NCBI GenBank assembly: GCA_025024175.1
Contig: QCXZ01000003.1
Location: forward strand, 53,648,023-53,712,022
Source of the DNA: Rhyzopertha dominica
Lineage: Eukaryota > Arthropoda > Insecta > Coleoptera > Bostrichidae
Direction of reading: 5' to 3'
Length of the DNA: 64,000 nt
How positions within the stretch are numbered: the stretch's first letter is position 1; each line of letters starts with the position of its first letter. Of the stretch, positions 12,845 to 22,049 are shown piece after piece. The notes under the pieces are model-generated. The model saw only the letters and a list, made by a program, of their open reading frames with translations, made no database searches and was not told the DNA's origin. The position numbers and the translations under genes were made by a program.

Positions 12845-13440
12845 TTATAATGCTTGCAGTAGGTATATGTAGTTTTTGCTTCTGGAGTTTTCCCCCGTTA
12901 CATTTTGATCTCTTGTGTTTTCTTCATCTGTTTTCACCAATTTGTTCATAAAATCATTAACTTCTTTATATATTCCCTCATTCATGCTCGGGCGATGACA
13001 ATTTTCACCATAATAATTTCCATCACTCTTTTGTAAATTACTTCGCAAATACATTTGTCACTGATTTCTTCTTGTCTGATTTTGTCTTTTTTAATAAATA
13101 TAGTCGTCTAACCTCTACTTTTCCATAACTACCATATTATTGGGAATTACTATGAAGTATTTTGGTACTGTGAGATATCACAGCTGCAGCACATCTTGCT
13201 TCATACGAATTTTTCAAAGCATAATTAATTTGTTTACCGCCAATAAATTTTGCGACAATAAAATTAAATTCTTCAACAATATTGATGGCGGCGTCAATCA
13301 AAAAACTTATTGCGGTGTTTGCTATAAACATATAGCTAGGTTTTTGCCATAGGCACAAATTTCTTCTAATTGAGCAAATATATATTGAAAGTCAACAATC
13401 CTGTTTCCACCCATCAGATCTACTTCAATAATCGCAAAAA
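12845..13440 (-). pseudogene. Relic of a transposon protein inside the long-arm element
   Basis: Three minus-strand pieces, in order, resemble a large unnamed arthropod protein family that I associate from memory with a YqaJ-like nuclease domain. First, GNRIVDFQYIFAQLEEI (about 13355-13430). Second, NIVEEFNFIVAKFIGGKQ followed by an ALKNSYEARCAAAVISH stretch (13210-13300), which matches the family's 'FNS.IAKFVGGKR.N.' and 'Y..RC.AAVVS' segments. Third, YGENCHRPSMNEGIY (12940-13020), like the family's 'YG..AQ.PDM' linker. Stops and large deletions separate the pieces, so no product is possible. The order and spacing support a shrunken copy of one gene. The family name and function are uncertain. 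Confidence 0.45.
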
Positions 13441-15294
13441 CATTATCTATTACTAAACATTTCTAAAATATCTGTAGATATTTACCATCAAATTATGGCT
13501 AGATGAGCTGTCCTGCATAAAATCTGCTCTACCGGGATTCATTTTTGATGCGACATTGATGTTACCCCAATTATTATTTATACTTGTTTCGTCCTACAGA
13601 ATTCATTTTAAATGTTTATATTTTTAAGGTTTAAATTTTTAGTATTTCCTTTTTTGAGTCCAGTAATTTCTTAAATTCCATTACAATTCTTATTTCTTTT
13701 TCTGCTCCTTAATTTTCTTATCTCCGCATTAGTATTACTATTAGACTGCCAATATTTCAGCACTTAACAAATAACAATTAATACCTGTAATAAGCACTAT
13801 ATTTTATATTTAACTTCTTAGAATTGCTAAAAAATTGAATTTATAAACAATAAACCACGAATCGAGATATAAAAATTCCAAACACCACTTGACGCAAAGG
13901 GCAAGGAGTAATTAACCAGCCACCTGGAATATGAACGTAGCATTCATTCCAAATCAAACAACAATCAAGTAATTTCTGTACCGTGAAAGTAAAAATACCG
14001 AGACTGAACCAAAGAAAAGCCAACACCTTCATTTGCATTTGCACTTTCGGTTGTTTACTTGGAATTGCTAATTTGCAAGCCATAAATAATACCGAACAGG
14101 GTTGTAAATCTTAGATGGTTTTGCTTTGTATCCAAAAAGCAGAAATCATTGTGTCATTATAAGTTTCTTATTTGTCAATATTTTTTCTTCTTGTTTTAAA
14201 ATATTGGTAAGGTAAGATATACACTACAAAATAGCGGGAACAAGAATTCTTTTTTGCCCTCATACTGCTAAAAATCGGGATTTTTTCCTAGCTATTTTGT
14301 AGGATTATATTAACGTAGATTTCGATTCAAACAATTGTTTTGAACGATTGTTGCATCTCCCATAGTAAAATTGTTTAACTGTAAATTTAATGGTGGGATT
14401 TTTGCATACTGCATTCGTCGAGCTAACAGTAAACCACGTTACTCCAAAATTGTAAATTTTCCTCTCTATCTTCAGTTATAAACGTTTTTTCTTTAATGTA
14501 CGAAAAAATTAACTACACTTACACAATATTATTTCTTAAGTAAAAATTATATTATATAATTATAAAAAGAAATAAGTTACTCATTATCATTATTTAGAGA
14601 GGCAATGAAATAATGATGAGCGTTTTTTGTGGACGATACGCGAATGCTGAATAATACGTCCAAAATCTATGGAAACATTTTGCTTAAAAGTTGCGCGTAA
14701 ATTAGATTATTTTCACATCTTTTACCTAGAGTAGTAGTGTCTAAGTTGGTCGACAATGTTTTTTGTGAGGTATACTTGTATTTATAAACAAAAACCAATT
14801 TACGTTGAAAATGAATTTGATGGTGTTATTGCAGTTTGTCTATATATCTAATATTTGCCGTAAAATTAACAAATACGTAAGTTATATAGTTCTTATAAAA
14901 ATATTGCAGTTAATTTATTAGTAGTTAGACCCTAGATTAAGTTAAATTAAATGGGTTTTTGTTGAAAAAAATATAAATTATCAAAGCAATGAACACTGTA
15001 AGCTAAATATTTTTTAATGCGAGAAATCATCTACATATATGGTTGCAACATGTACTGTTCTGTACTAAATGAATTTACTACAATTTTATTAATGTATTAT
15101 TTTATAAAGAAGACAGATATCACATGAACATAACCTGCTGATTTTAAAAATTTTTAGGAGGTGGAATGGTAGAACAGAAAATATGATTTTTATTAAAAAC
15201 TGTTGTTTTCTGGCCACATCAAAAATTTTTTCCTTTAGTACTTAATATTGCATGTAAAGGGTAAACTAAATGTGCTTCCTTCACCAGAATATAA

Positions 15295-15799
15295 AGAGTG
15301 AACTTGTGCTTTAATAACTGCTAAGCCCGTTTAGTCTACTCTTTACATTCAAGTAGGCAGTCGTGCTTCTTCTCCAATACAGTCTTAAACTTGTTTGAGT
15401 ATACCACTTGAGGATTAAAGAAAGGAGCAGTATGTATCTCTTCTTTTGCGACATCTACGTCGTCCGCAACTGAATATCGGGTTGCAGCGAAATGGGCGCA
15501 TCGTTATTTTCGCCACCGTCCCGTACGACATTACTTATGAAGGCCACTGTATGTTAAACTTTCAACCATACATTGTATCTAAATGTCACTTCAGTTTGTA
15601 ATACTTCTAAGTAAAGCGAAGTAGTGTATGCTACTCAAACATACACAGTAACACTTTAAAATATTATTTTAACACTAAAAAATTACACCCAACACTGAAC
15701 TCCCTTACACACGTTATGACAACTAGGTTGGTTTGGATCCGAGATCTTGACGTACCGCAGCAAAATGGCCGACATCTACGTCACACTAATATAGCGTAT
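15295..15799 (-). repeat. Right inverted arm of the 5.9 kb element
   Basis: Reverse complement of parts of 9862-11045. The segment 15420-15550 is nearly identical to 10775-10905 inverted, and 15600-15680 corresponds to one copy of the internal unit. It is about 500 bp, against about 1.2 kb on the left. Confidence 0.7.
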
Positions 15800-16620
15800 A
15801 GGGAGCAAAAAGAATGATAATTCATTTGACGTTTTGACAGTAGGTTTTGAAACTATCATCACAGAATTATGATAAACGAAGAAGCTGCCGAAAAGGCGAC
15901 CTGCTACCGCAACTTTAAAAAAGTATAATAATCCCATAGCTTAGATGAATTTATTCCCTCCTCAAAGTCGAACCTTTCTCATCGAAGATCTTGGCCGGCC
16001 AGATCGGGTTTAGCGCTCACCGAGCGGTCATCGTTTCGCAAGCGTATCCCGAGGGACCCTGGGATTTGCGGCCAGGAAATGGACATATTAAATTTCTGGT
16101 AGTTTGCATCACCTGGCCTGGACGTTCGGAGAGGTTTCACAAATGCTCTCAGATTAGCGGAAATATATGGTGGGCGCATTTACACGGAACTTAAGTTCGA
16201 CAATAATTAATTTCGGGTAGGTGGCCGTGTCTCCTGTGGCAAAGGCATTGGATTCGGTCTTTGTTACAAATCGCCCGGCGAGGGAAGTGCGAAAGAGGCG
16301 ATTTTTTGAGCTTTGCTAGTTGAACGTGTTATATTTCTTACGAAGACGTGGATTTTTGTCGTCAATTTAGGTTAGGTGTCTTAAGTATCGACATTATAAA
16401 ATGCTTGGTCTTAATATCGAAACAATAAGTAGGGGTTCAGCCGCTTTACAATGGTATAATTAGGTAGCGCTGGTTTAGAGTATTGAAAATAAAGTGATGG
16501 GACAAATATATGTATATAAAATATTACATCTAATTTTCAATAATTAATAAAGCATGGCTCTTAAAGTACATATCATTATGATAGGGTAGTTTTGGNGAAA
16601 AAAACCGTCCATTTTCGACA
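15800..16620. other. Noncoding stretch with a G+C-rich block
   Basis: 15979-16310 is clearly richer in G+C than its surroundings and has mixed, non-repetitive sequence with several CpG sites. Open frames on both strands there lack family motifs. It may be a conserved noncoding element, but nothing in one sequence alone can show that. Confidence 0.35.
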
Positions 16621-16649
16621 TTTATTTTGTTTGAACTCAGACGTATTTT

Positions 16650-17570
16650 GGAGGTTCTGTTCTTTGACAAATATTACAAGAGTAATCAGACATCAGATTT
16701 TCATTGCATTTTTACCGAAAGGGCGCTATTGTCAGTCTGTCTAATGTCTGTCACAAAATTAATAAGATACAAGGTTTAATAGAAGCAAAAGCCATCTTAA
16801 GCCGTCGCACAGGTGCAACAGATAAGCCAAAATATGCGTCTTTTCAGTACTTTATTAAGAATAATCAGAAATTGGTCTTAGTATGCAGACAGGCATTTAT
16901 GAAATTATATGCTGTATCTCATATTCGTGTCCAGCGTTTCAATATGTTACTTAATACAGGAGAAACTCCTAAGAATATATGTGGTAAGCACAATAGTAGG
17001 CTAACGTTAATTACAGAAGAATTTGAATCTAAAAAATAAAAATGTGTTTGAATCATTTTCATATAAAATTCGACATTACAGTACAAAAGAGATTCATTAT
17101 CTGGACTATAAGCTTAACGGGAAGTCTAGTTTGAATAAATATCCCAAACTGCACAAAAAGAGTTAAATTTGAATTTCACCTGAACCACAAACAGATGTGT
17201 GCAGCAGAACTTATGATTCACAAGAAAAGAGTCAAAAGGTTTTACAATAAACTGCAAGAAGTACAGAAGTTGTCTAAGCAACATTCTCAATCTTCAGGTA
17301 TGTGTTTAACTACATGTAAAATTTGCTCCTATCAGAGCAGCAAGAAATATTCTACCATGGGCTAAAAGCGAGACTAAAAGCAGATAATGGTTATTTCTAT
17401 AAGCATCCTAAGGATCAAGCCTTGAAAGGAGGTACTAATGAAGTACGTACCTTCTTCAGTGATTACAATATGAATCATGTATGCCAAGAAGTCCATTTTT
17501 TCTGATGCGTGCCTAGGGTAAAACAAAAATAATACCACAGTGAGATTAGGAAACCAGATCTACACAAAGG
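16650..17570 (+). pseudogene. Decayed DUF7869-like transposon-associated protein
   Basis: Pieces in all three plus frames line up, in the right order, with a family of long unnamed insect proteins (DUF7869, name from memory). 16850-16995 gives LVLVCRQAFMKLYAVSHIRV followed by ICGKHNSR, matching the family's 'VCK.AF...Y.V...R' and 'GKH.SR' segments. 17170-17290 gives MCAAELMIHKKRVKRFYNKL, matching its 'AELMVHKRRAKKFYNK'. 17335-17530 gives QEIFYHGLK, then KGGTNEVRTFF and FSDACLG with NKN after a stop, matching 'QEIFY', 'KGPNEV' and 'SDACPGQNKN'. Stops and frame changes separate the pieces. The SD..PGQNKN-type motif is probably part of an RNase H-like (DDE) fold, but that is inference. Inactive copy. 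Confidence 0.55.
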
Positions 17571-17639
17571 TCACGTGGTTGCCTAAGGTCATGTTAAGAC
17601 TGAGCATATTTGATCGATAAATTCGCGAAACTTCAGGAA

Positions 17640-18757
17640 CTTTCTATAAGGGTATATATATAGCCCGACGAAAAGAGCGCTAGAAGTCTGATTTGAACAG
17701 CAGTTAAGCAAGCGAGAACCGAGCAAACAGAGCGAACCAAGTGTTCTAAGTGTAAGAGAGCACAGCATAGTGTTCTGAATAGTTTTGAATTAGTTGTGTT
17801 TAAGAGGGGCATTTACTTGGAGCGATCGGGCAGAAATGTAAATTATGCAACCCATATTACCAGCGGGACATGGGACTTAAGAGGGTAGCCGATAGGTTGA
17901 CATCGCGCAAAGATCGTACGAGCAACAGACGGGCTAAACTAATATTCGGAAAATTGCTGACTATAGGGTGTGCATAAAAAAGTAAGCATGATATTAGTAA
18001 CTTACTATGATATTATACCAGGTTATTCAAAATATGGAATAACCCATTTATTTCTGTAAATATGAACTATAAACATTTCATTCTAACTGCATGATTTCTA
18101 TAGGAACTTTTATAACAATTTTCCTTCCGCCTCCCCATTGCTTCGGCAGACAGTAAATTAATGTGAAAGAGCTTTTAACATTAAACTTGTCCCGTGTAAT
18201 TACTAATTAGACATACAATCTTAGAAATCCAGTCATATCGGAATAGATCGTATACCGCTCGATCATTCCCGACAGGATTATATCTTAGCCTCACTGTTCA
18301 GTGGATACCACGCGACGGACCTGGTGGGGATGGGCATTTGCATTCTGTTCTCGTGACGGACTCGTGCGAAAGGGTTTACGGTTTTAGATTTTTTGAATGC
18401 TTTTACTCATTTATCGTGATCATGTTTTTGGTAGCGTACAAAGAAATATGTAGCTACAACGTGGAGTTCGAATTTTTCGTTTATGTGCCTTAGTTTTCGA
18501 GAAATAGCTCGCCAAAAATACGCATTTTTAAGCAAAATGTAACAACAAATATTTACATTACTGTACCAAATTCAGAAAAAACTCGAACTCTACGTTGTAG
18601 ATATATCTTTTGTCATTGCCATGTCGAAATTTCACTTCGAAAAAGTTTGGAAAAACTCGGTACAATGTAAAACGGTAGGTGCTTAAAATGACCCGAATCG
18701 CTCTAGGTAAACGCCCCTCTTAAAGGAAGTAAAGTTAGAAATCAGTAGTTTTAGAAC
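17640..18757 (+). repeat. LTR-like fragment, copy 1 (split by a TTAA element)
   Basis: 17640-17800 has a TATA-box-like run (TATATATATAGC) followed by a CTGATTT...AAGCAAGCGAG segment. A second copy of this arrangement is at about 44080-44342 with the same order: TATATAAAGC, CTGATTTCAA, AAGCAAGCGAA, TGTTCTGAAT-like, GAATTAG. The downstream end, AAAGGAAGTAAAGTTAGAAA followed by TCAG (18722-18745), also matches the second copy. The 916 bp between is an inserted element. The TATA box followed by a transcribed-looking region suggests a solo LTR or promoter piece of a retroelement whose internal part is not in the window. Confidence 0.5.
17804..18719. mobile_element. 916 bp non-autonomous DNA element with TTAA duplication
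   Basis: Both ends are inverted copies of about 30 bp: left GAGGGGCATTTACTTGGAGC continuing into GATCGGGC, right (reverse complement) GAGGGGCGTTTACCTAGAGC continuing into GATTCGGG. TTAA lies directly outside each end (17800-17803 and 18720-18723). TTAA duplication is characteristic of piggyBac and Kolobok superfamilies; the GAGGGG start fits Kolobok-like ends somewhat better, but this is not decisive. No transposase is encoded. Removing the element restores the continuity of the LTR-like sequence it interrupts. Confidence 0.8.
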
Positions 18758-18759
18758 CC

Positions 18760-20657
18760 CTACAGGTAACGATATCTATAACCACGTTTCAATTCGGGGT
18801 CATTCGTTTTAGCCCTGTAATTTTGGAAATGCGAAACGAATAATCAGATGTGGTCGTGTATAATTTCCCGAAGAATATAAGCAATGATTATATGCTAGGA
18901 AAAAAACACCATTTAGAATAAAGGTAATTGGATACAAAGACATTCTAGGTTTTAAGAGTTGGAGGCCGCATTAAAAAAATGTAGAAAACAGAGTAACTGA
19001 GCGTGTTACAATCTCTTGATGCATGCAATTTGTGCATGATGCTTACACTCTAAAGATAGAGGTACTTGTATTTCAAATTACTAAAACAAAATCAAACTGC
19101 GATAATACCTAATACTATAGTGCCAATTAATAAGAAGACTGATACAAAACAAATTAAAATACATGGAGGGAGAATAACTAGAGTTCTACTATTATGTAAC
19201 ATCTTGACCAATCATCAATATCAACAAATCTATTGATAGCTACACTGAGATTAATAATTGAATATAAGGTCAAACTTTGCTTTTGTAAATACGTGAAAAA
19301 TGTACGAACCTACATATTTTATGCGAGAATTACAGTGTGGATGACACCATGCCATCTAGTGGCAATACGCCATCATCCACTCGTCTCTGTTGTCTGCTTT
19401 GGGACTGTGCTGTGGAGGCTTTATAAGCCGAAACAGCTGTCCACAGATTGTTTTAACGCAGGCGACATGACATAGACGTAATTATTATATATTTTATTTT
19501 TAGTTAAAAAAAAACGTCTAAAATGAACTGAAACTTATGTGCACACCTGAACCTGAAAAAAAGATAAGCGAAATGTAGTTTTTTTTAATTAGCCATGATT
19601 TCAACACTGTACCATTCTTAATCTTAGCTATACATTCATTTTAAAGAATCTAGTAGTTAGAAAAACCATAAATGGTTTAAATCATCTGTCTAATAAATAA
19701 TGCAGTTATTACCTCGATATATATCTTACAAGAAAAATATAAAAACTAATGAAAAGCAAGTTCGTGATGAGTTAAAACTCCTAAATAATACCAAAAGGTG
19801 TAAAATTGCTCTAGTTGAAAATGGCAACTAGCATCTATTAAAAAAGCAGAGCTTGGAGACAAACTAACAAACTGACAAGCAGGGCAGATGATATACAGCG
19901 CTAAAATCTACCCTTAAGCTATAACAAAGGGAATTAATTAATCTATGCATGTGAAACTTCAATCCACTCAATGCAATCGTGATGTCCCATATTATCCATC
20001 TGCGTACTATGGAACTGTAATCAATTTTAGCGGTCAAGTCAATTCTCAGTAGACCCAAAGCCCAAAGCAGAACGAGATCTTTAATGCTAGCATTAACGCT
20101 ACCAGATCTATCGTACCACCGTTTTCTCGGTTATATTCACAAGGAAGTAATCCAGCAAACACCGTTTCGATTTGCAATAATTATATATCACACCGTGCAC
20201 AAGCGTTTTGTAACTCCCGCTGCATAGTATCGTGTTACAATATCTTAGCCTTCCAACGAATATATTCCCAAGCTATAACAATTAACTTAATGATAGTAAC
20301 CGATACCTTGGACAATACGCGGTGCGGCAAAATTAGCGTCCCGAGCCAATGAAATTTATTAAAGGGCAGTTCCCTTGCAGTGGCCATTTACCAAAGTCGG
20401 CGTTGTATAGAACTTACTTAATCAGTAACTGATACACGTGTGTGTCTGATGGCGGCCAGTGTTGTCGTATTGTCTAAGCTGTAATATGTACAATAAAATG
20501 AGACCAGTGTGTATTAAAAAAGTGTATTAATTAATCAATTCTGCCTACTAAATATTTATGTGGAAGTACAAACTTAAATTTCCTTTAAAATAGGTTTAAC
20601 CAATTATACCAATAAAAAATTGAAAACTGATCCATACTCTCAAAGTGGAATAGTATT
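18760..20657. other. Intergenic stretch, nothing recognised
   Basis: AT-rich sequence without recognisable coding motifs. Short open frames at 19233-19475 and 19864-20058 have no family features. Confidence 0.55.
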
Positions 20658-21228
20658 TAATGAATTCTTCTTTAATATAACAATTCTTGAAGTGTAATCC
20701 ACTTAATTCTCTAATTGTAAAGCGCTTTCGACTAACAGGTAGTCATCGTCAGTACAATATAGGTCAAAACATAGAAAAAAGAAAGTTTTATAATACGATT
20801 GACAAAGTCAAAAAATTTAGAAACAAGCAAACTTGACTACAAATCAAAAGTAACCTACATGTCAGCAACACAAACGTAACTGAAATTACAAGGATCATTT
20901 AAAATAGTAAAATTTTGTTCGCTAACAATTTTATAGATTTCTAAAATTTCAAAAAAAAAATTAATTTTGAGGATTTACTGCACAAATGTAATGAATTTAA
21001 ATTCTCTAGCGTGGCAGTGTGTTTATTAAACAATAAATGGTTAGCTAACGAAGAATTTGTTGTTACAATATCTGTATGCTTATACCTATCGAATTGTTTT
21101 AGATGTTCTTTACCTCTAATTAAAAAAGATCTTCCCGTTTGTCCAACATAAACTGAATTGCAATCATTGCATGAAAAACTATCAACGCCTGAATTATTTA
21201 AAACTGGAATTTGGTCTTTATTGCGGAC
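20658..21228 (-). repeat. Left arm of the PLE inverted repeat
   Basis: Covers the 3' half of the minus-strand PLE: endonuclease plus 3' untranslated end. It matches 27762-28357 in reverse complement, with substitutions and small indels but clear collinearity from GTCCGCAATAAAGACC to GAAGAATT. Confidence 0.85.
20726..20752 (-). ncRNA. Hammerhead-like motif, left PLE end
   Basis: On the minus strand CTGACGA, then GACTA and TAGTC forming a 5-bp stem with a short loop, then GAAA. The identical arrangement occurs in the right arm at 28263-28289. PLEs are known to carry hammerhead ribozymes near their ends. Stems I and III were not modelled. Confidence 0.5.
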
Positions 21229-21484
21229 AATACGGGAAAACACACTGCCTACGGTAGAAAAAGCAATTTTTATTCCATGAGAAAAAAATAATTTAGACAG
21301 GGTATCTGAGACTTGACCAGCAAACTTAAGAGGAAACCAAACCTTAACTTTATCATCAAAATAAGTTGTACAGAAGAATATTTAAATTTTGTCAAATACT
21401 TAAAATACAGTTTTTCTATTAAATAATTTGGGAAATTGTTATTGAAAGCAATTTGGAGAATTACACCCAATTCTTTTTCGAAAG
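20941..21484 (-). pseudogene. PLE RT tail, linker and GIY-YIG endonuclease (minus copy)
   Basis: Starting beside the gypsy LTR, the frame reads AFEKELGVILQIAFNNNFP, a typical PLE thumb/linker segment that continues the RT frame from the other side of the insertion. After frame breaks around 21270-21400 the GIY-YIG domain follows: SFSCNDCNSVYVGQTGRSF with the C-x2-C just before it, then IRGKEHLK. These contain the Tyr, Gly and Arg positions of the nuclease. Near 20955 a run of A on the plus strand (T in the coding sense) shifts the frame, and the C-terminus drops out compared with the plus-strand copy. In active PLEs this domain nicks target DNA to prime reverse transcription. Confidence 0.8.
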
Positions 21485-21488
21485 CATT

Positions 21489-21806
21489 GCTAAGCTTCTT
21501 CTCTCAGGGTGAATACGGGTGGTNTNGGCGAAATTGAAACAAGTACACAAAACTAAACAGTATCTATTNAAAACTGAACTACAGCTTCACTCCTTAACGA
21601 TTCGNAAAACAACTTGAACTTAAACNTCAATCTTTTGAATCACCCTTCGGCTGTTGAGGGCACTCGCACCGACCTGCTCTCAGTCCACACACCCTTCCAG
21701 GTCTCCGGGACTTCTGCCGCGCCGGCAAAACTCAAAACTCCCGCTCTCCCTTCCTTAAATCCCCCAATGCACAATTTCGCACCGTTAACACCAGAGCGCA
21801 GCACAT
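21489..21806 (-). repeat. Gypsy 3' LTR
   Basis: 318 bp copy of 26677-26994 containing five N bases. Directly inside it is the polypurine tract. Confidence 0.93.
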
Positions 21807-21808
21807 CA

Positions 21809-21824
21809 CCCCCCAAAAATATGT
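21809..21824 (-). promoter_or_regulatory. Gypsy polypurine tract
   Basis: On the minus strand a run TTTTTGGGGGG ends just before the 3' LTR, the expected place for priming plus-strand DNA synthesis. Confidence 0.7.
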
Positions 21825-22049
21825 GATTTTTTTTACAAAAGAACATATTTTTCCATATAATTCAACAATAAATCCTTAACTAATAACTACAAGAAAGTAT
21901 CATAAACACAATAATCAGTTGATATTCTCACACAACAACAACACGACTAATCTAATAGCTAATGACAGCTAAGTACAAAACATATATATTATTATTTTTT
22001 TAATTTGAGCAGCCAAATGCAAAGTTAAAAGTAAATCTACTTGGTTCAT

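Larger units (their letters stand above)
9862..15799. mobile_element. 5.9 kb element with long inverted ends (foldback / Mutator-like)
   Basis: The outer ends match in inverted orientation: 9862 begins ATACGCTATATTAGTG and the complementary sequence ends at about 15799. Homology continues inward through a CpG-rich block (10775-10905 against 15420-15550, including GTCGTACGGGACGGTGGCG) and a CTAAGCGGGC block (10989-11045 against 15295-15350). The left arm is longer because it holds extra copies of an internal unit. The 4.2 kb interior is AT-rich and carries relics of a transposon protein on the minus strand (12845-13440). No target duplication could be recognised. Mutator-like or foldback classification is inferred from long arms plus protein relics. 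Confidence 0.7.

Noticed and set aside
13841..14083. 80-codon minus-strand ORF inside the long-arm element
   Set aside because: No resemblance to the transposon protein pieces at 12845-13440 and no recognisable motif.
16704..17505. Two ORFs as separate host genes
   Set aside because: They are pieces of a single transposon-associated protein in order, with frame breaks between them.
21614..21846. Short ORFs on both strands (and again at 26802-27065)
   Set aside because: They lie within the two gypsy LTRs and are duplicated only because the LTRs are; no sign of a protein.
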